DNA of 64,000 nucleotides from Isoetes taiwanensis. Its lineage: Eukaryota > Streptophyta > Lycopodiopsida > Isoetales > Isoetaceae. A program made the translations under genes and the position numbers. Location of the stretch: contig JAJEKV010000085.1 of NCBI GenBank assembly GCA_021234155.1, positions 3,110,706 through 3,174,705 on the forward strand. The letters run 5' to 3'. Shown here one piece after another: positions 33,315-42,750 of the stretch (the first letter of the stretch is position 1; each line of letters begins with the position of its first letter). The notes under the pieces are model-generated. The model saw only the letters and a program-made list of their open reading frames with translations. It did not search any database and was not told where the DNA came from.

Positions 33315-34397
33315 CTTTGGTGAAATAAGTAAGCATGCTCTTTTGCCCAGGCCCATTGACTTCCTTTGCTGGTCTGCCACCTTTTTTTGGTTCATTGCAC
33401 TTGTTCTCCTTGTTCTCTTTCTTTTCCTTAGCAGCAACATGTCTATTACTTTTAATCCTCTATTTGGAAATAGAAGAAGGGCCCTATTGCAGGTCATACA
33501 CTTAATGCAAATCTCTTCACTCTTCGCATAGCCTCCTATGGTGTCCTCAAACAACTCAAACTTTACTTGATATTGCTCAACAAATGGGGTGACTTTTGTT
33601 GACATGCAAAGCTCCACTGCTGCCCTATTCTCAGCCACAACTTCTTCATGACTTTTAAGAGTTGATTCACTATCTGGATTATTTTCAAGACCTTGTCTAT
33701 GCTTTAAGAAGTTCAATTTGTGCTCCTTGGTTTCCAAGTGCCGAGCGGTGAAATTATACATCATATCTTCTCCCCCTTTGCCATATTTCATGTCACATTC
33801 TACACACCACAAACTGAAAACTGCCACTCCATTTACATCCATGGACATAATCTCAAATCGGTCTGTTTTGCCATTATTCTTCATTTTCATTTTGTACTTC
33901 CTATAGGCATGTTTCCACCTGTTTGTTTGAGCTGTTGAGGCTTTCTTGGAAAGCAACCTAGCAAATTCGGGTGCCTCACAAGCTACATTGAAGTCTTCAC
34001 CAGCTTTACCAATGCCATCTACCCCTACCCCTTCAACCTCAACTGTATAGTCGTCTACATTGATCTCTTCCTCAACCTCGGAAAGTACTAGTCTTCTTCT
34101 TTTCTTGGGATGATCGCCAACCTTGGGGTGCCCATCTTGATCTTCACAACCTACTATTCTTATCAGAACCTGGTCTGCTACAAATTTATGTCTATCTTCT
34201 TGCCTCTTGGACAATGGCAATTTCTTTTCACCAAGAAAAACAAAAGTCTTTCCCTCTAGCTCCTCCAACCCATCGAGCTCCAACTCACGTCTCAAATCAG
34301 CATATAATATGTTATTCTTCACTATGATAAAGCCAATCTCAGTAACATCACCATTTCCAGCATCAACACAAACCACTATTTCCCGTTCCACCGACAT
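33315..34397 (-). CDS. Transposase exon 1 (zinc fingers and PIP-box-like motif), frameshifted
   Basis: The frame starts MSVEREIVVCVDAGNGD. A basic segment DHPKKRRRL (near residue 100) could be a nuclear signal. A C2H2-type finger follows near residue 200: WCVECDMKYG, then NFTARHLETKEHKLNF. Further on is CIKCMTCNRALLLFPNRG. After one frameshift there, the alternative frame reads SNRHVAAKEKKENKENK, giving a His for a second finger, and then GPGQKSMLTYFTK up to a GT donor at 33314. QKSMLTYF fits the PCNA-binding PIP-box pattern Q..M..YF. Such N-terminal parts usually bind transposon ends. I chose the start because it is the first Met of a long frame; no upstream exon is evident. Confidence 0.6.
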
Positions 34398-34991
34398 GAC
34401 TCCACAAAGAAGCTGCCATCACAGGTATAAGGTAAGAATTGGTTGAGAAATAATAAAATCTGAGAAGTAGGTGAGAAAAACTAAATGTAAGACAATCTTA
34501 AACGACCAGGCTTGGTTTTTTGCTTGCTTTTTGTGAAGCAAACGATGATGTGCTTTAACCTGCAAATTAAAAATCACACAAGCACGCAAACAAGAGTCAA
34601 ATTACAAATAAAAAATGGGTGCATATGAACAAAGAGGAATGTAAGATTTTGAACCAGAAAGAGTTGCAAATGCTTCCACAAAAACTCCTTTCACGGTGCT
34701 CAATGGGTGCTCAATTTGTCCAGTAGATTGCAAGAAGAAGCACAAATTTCATTTGCATTAAGCACTAGATTACGCATTAGCAGAGATATATCACCCTGTA
34801 GATCGAATTAGGATGCCCTATACCCCTACCCGGATCCATGCGGGAGCGCCATTTCCCGCCCACCACCCCCTTCCGTTTGGAGTACTCCAAATTCTTGGTT
34901 TTCCGTACAGCCAACCCATACGTCTACGGACCCCCTAGGCAATAAAAAACCCCCCTACCAGTCACGATGTTGGTCCATACTGGTTCAACAT

Positions 34992-35006
34992 GGTGAAGTC
35001 CCCGGG
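34992..35006 (-). repeat. Right terminal inverted repeat
   Basis: GGTGAAGTCCCCGGG. The inner flank (gatgttggtccatactggtt) does not match the left inner flank, so the inverted repeat ends at 15 bp. Confidence 0.88.
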
Positions 35007-35014
35007 GGTCGATC
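35007..35014. repeat. Target-site duplication, right
   Basis: GGTCGATC, identical to 28039-28046. It encodes part of LINE ORF1 (..RST) on the minus strand. Confidence 0.88.
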
Positions 35015-36136
35015 TGCCTAGCTTAAGCAAGAAGTTAGCAGACCTAGAGTTTCCACATTCAACCAGGATGTAAGGGTATCTCAGCCAGAATACTGAATTA
35101 ATCGTGATGGATTTGTTAAGTCTCAGTAAGTGATCCCAAAGTTTATCAATTTTGGCTCCAACTCTATCTACTGAGACAATGACAGCAGAAGCAGATAGAG
35201 TTTTGATTTTCTCTGCTATAGAGGAATGATTAAGGTGAATACCTTTGTAAAGCTGCAGATCTGGTCGAGTTTGATATTGCAGATGATCCAAATTTTCTGC
35301 CAATTGTTGATCAGAGACTCTTTCTTGAATTGGCCTGACGTTAGCATAGGGCAGAGGCACTCCATTGGCATTAAGGATCGGATCTCCATGAAGACCAGGA
35401 TCTTTGGACAAATTATCCCATTCCGGCATATCTCTGGTCATATGATGCATTTCTTTAAGAAACAAGTTTGGGTCAGCAAAATCACCAAACTTAATGAAAG
35501 CCGAGGGGTTTTTATGAATGAGACTTAACTGGAGGAGCAGATCGCCTTGGCTGGAAGGAGGGAGACGCAGGAAGTTGTGCAAAAAGATTAAGAAATCTGT
35601 GTTTAGGGTTTTAGGATTTGGCAACATTTTTTGTAACAATTTTGAACAAGATCAGGGGAAAACAACAAAGCAGAGTTGAGACATGGACAGAGAATGAAAG
35701 GGAAGAAATAATGGCAATCTAATTAAAATGCTAGTAAGCAGGTCGAAAACCATATTAAAACCATGAAATACAAAGAATTGAGACAGAGATCGATCTATTG
35801 ATGATCAATTTGAAGATCTTCCTCTTCTAATTCACCTGGTAAAGGATCACTGAAAACCTTGACAATAATTTTGCTGTTGAAATCTCGATTGAAGACTTGA
35901 AAGATTCCTGTAGGAGCAATATTTCTTTTACCAAGGAATTCTTCTAACCAGGCTTGAGTGATCTCTACTTCAAATTCTTCACAACTGGGGACAAAGTTGT
36001 ATTCCTTTTGAAAGAGGTGTTCAGGAAAGATCTGCTCAATTATAAGTTTTTTCCAAAGGACCGAGCTATCTCCCTGCAAAAATCCACAAGTAAATCGAGA
36101 ATTATCTTGAATAATTGCAAAAATTTTGCACTCCAT
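35015..36136 (-). pseudogene. LINE ORF1, N-terminal part
   Basis: Two frames, 36136-35795 and 35639-35015, carry the start of ORF1. The second reads SVDRVGAKIDKLWDHLLRLN and NSVFWLRYPYILVECGNSRS, and ends KLGRST exactly at the insertion point of the P-like transposon. Its continuation, FDTFQLSFLKWY, lies 7 kb away at 28038. This resembles the plant L1 ORF1 module that precedes the zinc knuckle. Its role is RNA binding in the retrotransposition particle. Confidence 0.7.
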
Positions 36137-36359
36137 TCAAATTTGAGGTGGTTGTTTGCAAATCATGGCTAGCCCTCTATAAGGCTAGCTGAATTTGCCT
36201 CGGAATCCCCTCAGTTCAAGCAGGCTGAGGTCGTTTTCTCTTGTTTTTTTCCCAAGAAATGGAAGCTAACTAACTTAACTGAAAATTCAAGAAAATAGGC
36301 GCTCCCCTTCATTTCCTGTTCTCCCCTACCCTAATAATGATTTTCTTCTTCTACTCCTA

Positions 36360-37455
36360 TTTTGCTCGCTCCAACTGTGAATCCATACCCTGCATGCTGC
36401 TTCCGATTCTGCTACCTCCCCTTCTGTTACCAGTATCATCATCTGTCACCAACAAATAGGAATTGTGTCTCTGTGTGGTCTCTTGGAATTTTCTGGGCCT
36501 TCCATGGCAGAAGGGAGATAGCCTCAACTCCGTTGCTACAAATATGGATCTTATCTTCCTTATGGAGACATGGAGGGCATGTAGGGCACATGCTACCCGA
36601 CCTACTAGGTTACAACACTAAGTCTTCAATAACTGCACGGGAAAGTGGGGACAAGGGTTTGCTGGCTACTACTGGACAACCTTGGCACAATCATCCTCTT
36701 TATACAATATAGACAGGCACAACCAGTACCTGTGGGTGCAAGTGCGCAACCCTCTCTTTGTGGCAATCTGCTACTTCCCACATGCAGAAAGCAACTTCTA
36801 TTACATCCACTTGGATGTGGATATGCTGGACCCCTATGTCGATCTAGATGATGACATACAATAGCACAAGTAGTTGGGCAATGTTATACTCCTTGGAGAC
36901 TCCAATGCACGTATGGGGGAATAGTCCATGAAATTTTGACACCTCGGCTGAGGATGTGTTACAGTTGCACCCTGCTTGGCCACGAGCATCAAATGACAAC
37001 TAGGTCATATGCGATGGTAGGCAGTTGCTTTTGCTCTGCGGTATCTTTGACTTGGTGATTTGCAATGGCCTGGCACAGTGGTTGTCCTCCCACAGGTACA
37101 CTTACAGGCGGGAGAACCAGGAGAGTGCATCCAGTGTAGTGGACTATGTGTTAGTAACTGAGCAGGATATGCATGTGGCCAATCATTTCCGGGTGGGCAC
37201 AGACGGTTAAGACGAAGGGGTCGACTCAAACCACTTACCACTTTATCTGCAGCTGGCTTTGCAAACTGTTCGAACCCCCTTACTGTAGCTTCTTGCATGC
37301 CTCAACTGTGCTTGGATTACGAACATGTTAAGGCTTCTGCTCGGATGCTCACAAATGACATGGAAGGAGTTTTGCAGTTCCCTATGCTAGAGCAACAGAT
37401 GGATCAGTTGATTGACATGCTTGGGAATGCTGCAGAAAAGTGCTTCGAGAGAAGC
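36360..37455 (+). pseudogene. LINE of another lineage: endonuclease part
   Basis: Several short frames carry EEP endonuclease motifs: DLIFLMETWRAC with the catalytic Glu, GNVILLGDSNARMGE, and DYVLVTEQDMHVANHF followed by SNHLPLYLQLAL (SDH-equivalent). Together they span most of an endonuclease with many stops. The segment continues as KASARMLTNDMEGVL and stops abruptly at 37455 against a different LINE fragment. The matching RT appears at 40441-41756. Confidence 0.65.
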
Positions 37456-38299
37456 CACCCCCAACCCTGAGTTGTTGGGTAGTCTGGCTGCACAGGAATA
37501 GAATGGTCATAAACAAACAAGCCCCCTCTCTAATATGGCTGAAACAGGCGTTCTTGGATATCATACAAATTTCAGTAGTAGCTCATAAAATGTTGAAAGG
37601 AAAAAAGAGTGACCCAGCCTGGAATAGCTTAGGGAAATTCTATGGCTTACATGATTTTTATCTAACTAATCTAACCATCTCTGATGATGTACTTCATAGA
37701 TGCACAGAGGAGACTCAATAGATTTGAAAGTTCGGACAGAGCAATGGGAGTGGCCGAAAATTCTGATGATGAGGAGACCCAATTCTCGAAGACAGAACTT
37801 GAAGAGTTATTCATTCAACTCAAACAGGAGGTGATCCATGCAAAAGCAATCAGGAAAATTCTAAAACGAAGTGAGATATGGAGATTTAACAGTCCCAAGC
37901 ATATTTCATGAACCTATATCATAAATGGCAGCAGAAGAGAGAGGCACATGTATTGCTCCTTCTAAATTTCACTAATTTTCAGGTATCAGTCCTAGACAAT
38001 CTTCTCACTATGTTTGGAAATCAAGCAGTAGTAGACCTAACCATATACGATCTTTTGGATGCTGCATGAACGTTTGGCTACAGGAATTTTGGACATAATT
38101 TTTAAGTCATGTTACCGTTGGAACTATACAAACAGTATATTGACTTATGTTGTTTAATCTGGTACATGGATCCATTTTATAAGGACCATGACTTTTGGAC
38201 TGTAAGCTTAGACTTTCTAGATACGTATTCTTGGATATACCATCGGATGTATCTCTTTTAGACGCAATATAAAACAAACCTTGCCCTTAAAAAAAAAAA
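37456..38299 (+). mobile_element. 5'-truncated L1 LINE tail with poly(A)
   Basis: The frame at 37440-37721 reads CWVVWLHRNRMVINKQ and AWNSLGKFYGL, the C-terminal 'W.iWkhRN' end of plant L1 ORF2, similar to the copy at 18002-18865. About 570 bp of untranslated sequence follows, ending in an A run at 38289-38299. Short 5'-truncated inserts with poly(A) are the usual product of L1 insertion. No target duplication was found. Confidence 0.6.
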
Positions 38300-38879
38300 G
38301 GGAATATAGCACATCTGTCAGTTCAATGCTTCTATCCTGCAATAAAAGGATTTATAATCAGAAGAATATGAGCATTACATAAGATGGATAACTAGTACAC
38401 ACACCTCTCACCTCTAACCCACATATAAATGATATGTGCTTGTCACAATAGAATTCATTTATAATTATAAGGGATTGGCAACATCAAGCATTTGTATGTC
38501 ATGATATTTTATCATTGCAACACGATCTTCGCCTACCTATATTTTGGTAAAGTTTAGTACTGGTCAAGCCAATAGAATCTTCAAGTCAAGAGCAAATTTT
38601 GTCAATATCTGCCATGTCTTGATGCGTAAACCATTAGTAGTACTGCTCAAAACAACATTTTGAACTATGATGTTTGAGAACTCTGCGACCGATCTCATTT
38701 TATCAAGGCTACCAACGCTAATACGTATCAATAGACATGAGCCAACAAACATTTAAAAATGATTCCATGCCCTGGCCCACATTTGATATTTTGGATTAGA
38801 TTTTTGAAGAGCCAGTTGCAATAGAAATACAATTATCACCTATCGCTTATCGCTTATATATATACAATTATATAAGCAC
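38300..38879. other. AT-rich DNA without gene
   Basis: Nothing recognised. tatcgcttatcgcttatatatatac near 38842 is simple sequence. Confidence 0.4.
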
Positions 38880-39200
38880 CCCCTTGTATCCAGTGTTCCA
38901 ATATTTTGAGGTGGCGTCGTCTGGGCTGTTCAGATCTGAGATCGATAGCTCGAATTAAACCACCACTTAAGCTCCCCTCCCCTTAGCCAGTGGTCCAGTA
39001 TTTGAGGTGTCACTGTCTGGGCCATCCAGATCCAAGATCGACGGCTAAGATAGTGCCACATGATCCACTCCAAGTAGCCCCCTTGTGGGTGGAGATTGAA
39101 GTGTCGCTGCCTGGGCCGTCGCATGTGCGAGATCGACGGCGTACATGGAGCCACCTTGTGATCTCTCAAGCAGCCCCCTTATTTGGGGCTTTTGATCCAG
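38880..39200. repeat. Degenerate 100-bp tandem repeat, three units
   Basis: The block 'ttgaggtg.cg..gtctgggc.gtccagatc.gagatcgacgg' followed by 'cccccttg' occurs at about 38908, 39000 and 39095. The units differ by about a fifth of their bases. Confidence 0.6.
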
Positions 39201-39539
39201 GCCATCGGATTTAGGAATTTGATCTTAGCCATCGATAAAAAGGTGGATTTGGTGTAGCAAGTCTTAGCCATTAGATCAAAAGGGGGAGAAGAAAGCCCAA
39301 TCATTAAATTTATTTATTAAATTGCATTTTTTATATTAAAGGAGGTGAGGTGGCGCCATTTAATAAAAAGGTAGTGAGGTGGCAAAGCGTTTTTTGTTGA
39401 CTTTCCATGAAGCTTCCTTTGCTACGTTGCCGTCAAATGGCTGTAACTTGCAGTAGAGGGGTTGGCTGAAAGTGAGACCCATGCCTTTGGATTCCTCTCA
39501 TCGAGAGCTTCCCAATGAGTAGTGCCTTGGTATCCTTTC

Positions 39540-40320
39540 ATCGCAGTTGGAGGCAATGTGATGAATTCCAAGGGAGTCAATCTAAGGGAATGTTTATGGG
39601 ATCTTAAGAATTTAAGGGAACATTGATGGAATCTCAAAGCATCTAGGGGTATCTTTTCAGAGTCTTGAAGAATCTAGAAAAATCTCTATAGAATCTTCAC
39701 TCGACCTGGATTTGGCTTCTAGTCAAATTTGTACAGTCCCTCTTGAGAATCTAGTGAATCTTGATGGAATCTTATAGAATCTAGGGGAATATTCATAGAT
39801 GTAGGAGAATCTACATAGAAACTTTGGAAATCTAGAGGAATCTTAAGATAATATTTGAGAATCTAGGGGAATCTCAAGAGAATACTAAGGAATCTATGGA
39901 ATTCGAAGAGAATTTTTGGGAATCAAAGGGAATCTTCAAAAAATCTTTGAGAATCTAGAGGAATCTTGTTGGAATCTTGGAGAATTTAGGGAATTTTCTA
40001 GAATCTAAGAGAATTTAGGGGAATCGACATGGAATCTTAGAGAATCTAGATGAATCTAGGGGAATCTTTGTATAACCCTAAGAATCTAGGGAATCTTTTT
40101 GGAACCTTAGGGGAATCTTTCACACAGTGTGTATTTTGCAAGGGGATTTTCATAAAATATTGGGCAATCTAAGGGAATGTTTAGGAATGATCAAGGGGTC
40201 TTGGGGAATATACGGGAACATTGATGGAATCTCAAAGAATCTTGGAGAATCTTTTCAGAGTCTTGGAGACTCTAAGAGAATCTTTATAGAATCTTCATCG
40301 AACGGCTATGCATTTAGCTT
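39540..40320. repeat. Degenerate GAATCTAGGGGAATCTT repeat array
   Basis: About 0.8 kb is built from irregular copies of words such as gaatctaggggaatctt and ttagagaatctagg, spaced about 14-30 bp. Longer blocks (tctcaaagaatct..gagaatcttttcagagtctt) are repeated at about 39632 and 40230. It lies inside the plus-strand LINE just before its RT part. Confidence 0.7.
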
Positions 40321-40440
40321 CTATTCAGCTTTGTACAGTCCCTCATGGTATAAAAACTTGTATATATATTAATATTATTAGATACAGTTCACTGAAAACT
40401 CTAACTATGTTAGGTATTAGACTTTTCTAACAGGCTATAT

Positions 40441-41756
40441 GAAAGATGCTCGGGTCGGTTGCAGCAGACAAGCCCTCTCTCCCCAACATTGTTTGGGCTT
40501 TACATTGATCAATTGGAGAGCTGGCTTGCTGATAATGGGGGCGATGGAGCTCACCTTCTCTATCAGATCATCAGACAGTTAATATATGCTGATGATGTGG
40601 ACCTCCTAGCTTACACACCAGCAGACATGCAACGACATCTCGATGCCCTGGACACATTCTGCCAAGTGACTGATATGCGCGTCAACCTGGCCAAGACTAA
40701 GGTGGTTTTCATATCATCTTCACGTCAGCCGAGGGTCCCCTCCTTCAGTTACCAAGGCCAAAATGTGGAAGTTGCATCCACATACAAGTATTTGGGAGTG
40801 GAGTTTCCTTCTACTATGCACTGGGACACATCCATACGGCTACGAGTGACGGCAGGCTGGAAGGCACTATATGCAATGCAAAACAATAGTCATAGAGCGG
40901 AGTTGTATGATTGGGCCCATCAGAGCCTGTCCTTTTATACAGGGTGGAAGTATGGGGCCCAGTAGTATCACTTGCTACTTGGAATGACTTGGAGCAGGTC
41001 CAGAAAGCCTTCTTAGTACGAGCACTAGGGGTGAAGTCCACAGTCCCATATCAAATTCTACTACATGAGACAGGATTCTTGCCTCTTCAGAGGGCGGCCC
41101 TTGATCGCCACATTGTCTATTTTCAGAAGGTGGTCAATATGGACGATGCTCGTCTCCCTAAACTAGCTTATATCATGGCAATGGGGCCGCAGCGCCTCAA
41201 GGCCTGCTGGAGGGAAAAGAGAGCTCAATGGTTGGCTAGATGGAATGTGCAGGAGCACAGGTGCATACATATGCAAACAGAGGCAGATCGCCATAGCTTG
41301 AGGCAATATCTTGACGCTTGCTTCCTCAGCAAGCTTTGGGATGCCAATGCCCTTGAACATGTCAAGACAGCACACTATCAGCGCCACATAAATCCCACAT
41401 TGGAACGAGGCCCACAATGCTACTGCGTGCACCCACTTGCCCATGAAAAGGCGCGGACTCATTGCCTCCATTCGCATTGAGGGCACATCATCTTGAATTG
41501 AGGAGGGCAGATGGATTGGTGAGCCACGCCAGATGTGCTCTGTCAATGCTGCCAAATGGGAGTCATTGAGGATGAATCTCATACCCTTCAAAGTTGCCCA
41601 GCATATGATCAAATTCGGACGCGCTATGCTGAGTTGGTCAGGCCTGGCCAGCCATTACATGTGACATTGAGCACAGCATCCGTACGGGTGCTGGGATCAT
41701 ACCTTCAGGAGGTTATGGACATGCGAGATCAGCTATGTCCTCGGGCACACACTTGA
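40441..41756 (+). pseudogene. LINE of another lineage: reverse transcriptase and zinc-binding end
   Basis: The first frame reads RQTSPLSPTLFGLYIDQLES and RQLIYADDVDLLAYTPADMQ, the RT motifs around the catalytic YADD, then NLAKTKVVFIS and YKYLGVEF. A second frame (40911-41480) holds the thumb and connector. A third (41535-41756) holds CQCCQMGVIEDESHTLQSCP, a CCHC end. The wording differs from the L1-type copies elsewhere in this window and recalls jockey/CR1- or RTE-like non-LTR elements. The N-terminal half of the RT is missing. Confidence 0.7.
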
Positions 41757-41938
41757 CATGTATATATACATTGATGTATACTTGTACAGTCTGACAGCAT
41801 TCTTATTACTGCCACGGTTTTTCCCTCGAAAACCCTTCGGGGCGGGGGTTTTTTAACCCGGACAGTAATAAGTTTGCTGCTCTCCTTGTGGGTCCCATAG
41901 GCCGATTGGCCTCAGTGGACGATAAAAAAAAAATCATT
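41757..41938 (+). mobile_element. 3' end of the plus-strand LINE
   Basis: A short 3' region follows the last stop codon and ends in a run of ten A at about 41926-41935. It contains the fold-back at 41802-41871. Directly after it comes an intron of the broken polygalacturonase gene, so the LINE lies against that gene. Confidence 0.5.
41802..41871 (+). repeat. Fold-back element, copy B
   Basis: Perfect 10-bp arms, CTTATTACTG and CAGTAATAAG, flank a core with ggtttttccctcgaaaaccc, ttcggggcggg and ggttttttaacccgg. The core matches copy A (25917-26002) in reverse orientation, apart from a few bases. Both copies lie in or next to LINE sequence, in the same orientation relative to it. Confidence 0.7.
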
Positions 41939-41975
41939 CTCATTCATTCTAATGCTAGAGAGAGAAAATGCTCAC

Positions 41976-42626
41976 CTGTCTCAATGGTAGTATCTTGAAT
42001 CAAGATGAATTGGGATTTCTCAATATGTATTCCATCTATATTTGGACTATAACGAGGGTTTAATATAGACAACCCTTCAACTATAATGTTTGTGCTTTGT
42101 GCAAAGGATAGAACCATTTGTTGACTATTTTTTAGAGCCATCCGTTGCAAGGTTACATTATTACAATTGCTAAATAGGATGGAGGTAAGTGCCTTTTGAC
42201 ATGACTACAAAAGAGAGAGACATTGTTATGTAAATGAAATAGATAACTTATGCAGATAAAACCATGTCTCAACAAGCTAAAGAAATTACATTTTGACGGT
42301 TTCTTTTACAAGAGGAATCCCACCACATATGTCCTTGCCCATCTATGACACCATCTCCAAGCATAGTGAATTCAAATACTTTTTTTATTTCAATCCAATG
42401 CTTAGAAGCTCCGTAAATATTTGGATCTTCAGAGGCTACAATAATTCCATCAACATGGTGAGGAGATGAAGAAGATTGAAAATGTTAACTTGAAATCTTA
42501 AAATGCACATGAAAGAATGTCACCTGTAGAACATAATCTGGGGTGCAAGGGCCATCAAAAAATAATGGCATGACGAGGAATGTGCGCATTGAAGAAGCCA
42601 TCAGGAGTGCATTTTGGGTAAAAGGC
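41976..42626 (-). pseudogene. Polygalacturonase (GH28) gene fragment, three exons
   Basis: Three minus-strand exons are readable. Exon a (42626-42534) gives LVMPLFFDGPCTPDYVLQ, the 'F.GPC' step. Exon b (about 42475-42290) gives VDGIIVASEDPNIYGASKHW and GDGVIDGQGHMWWDSSCK. Exon c (42204-41976) gives ILFSNCNNVTLQRMALKNSQ and NPRYSPNIDGIHIEKSQFIL. These are the N-terminal repeats of the plant pectin-degrading beta-helix. The catalytic GDDC, GHG and RIK motifs would lie in later exons, absent because LINE sequence begins right after the exon c donor. The conserved NTD is changed to NID and the acceptor of exon b reads AA instead of AG. The gene is dead. Exons before a were not found. Confidence 0.8.
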
Positions 42627-42750
42627 CTGGAAAATGGATTAAACTAGTAGAAAATAAGTAAATAGTTGGAGGAAATTCATATGAAAAATCTTATTAGACC
42701 ATTAGAAATATGAGGAGGATGAAAAGAGTTAAGAAATGACAAAACTCTAC

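Larger units (their letters stand above)
28047..35006 (-). mobile_element. P-superfamily-like DNA transposon, 6.96 kb, 8-bp target duplication
   Basis: The ends are inverted repeats, CCCGGGGGCTTCACC (28047-28061) and GGTGAAGTCCCCGGG (34992-35006), 15 bp with one mismatch. GGTCGATC flanks both sides (28039-28046, 35007-35014). Removing the element and one GGTCGATC restores the LINE ORF1 frame LGRST-FDTFQ, so the borders are firm. Inside, on the minus strand, are transposase exons with zinc fingers, a coiled coil and an RNase H-like core with the P-type signatures D..H..K (HDQDFIHNGKKL) and a Glu in GSDACEIFF. 8-bp duplications are usual for P and hAT elements. Subterminal repeats fill the left 1.5 kb. 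Frameshifts show that it is decayed. Superfamily assignment is inference; P-like elements are not commonly annotated in plants. Confidence 0.85.
17990..36170 (-). mobile_element. L1-type LINE, about 6.8 kb, split by four insertions
   Basis: One non-LTR retrotransposon can be followed on the minus strand from ORF1 (36136) to the ORF2 C-terminus (18002). Insertions interrupt it at 28047-35006, about 25430-26390, about 20700-22410 and about 18866-20545. With these removed, about 6.8 kb remains, a normal full length for plant L1 elements. It encodes an ORF1 nucleic-acid-binding protein with a zinc knuckle, then apurinic endonuclease, reverse transcriptase and a C-terminal zinc-binding region. Stops and frameshifts are scattered, so it is inactive, but the reading is good enough to locate insertion points inside codons. 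The exact 5' and 3' ends are not defined. Confidence 0.85.

Noticed and set aside
40441-41938. Plus-strand LINE and the L1 pieces as parts of one element
   Set aside because: RT motif wording, zinc-binding ends and strand differ; they are separate lineages.
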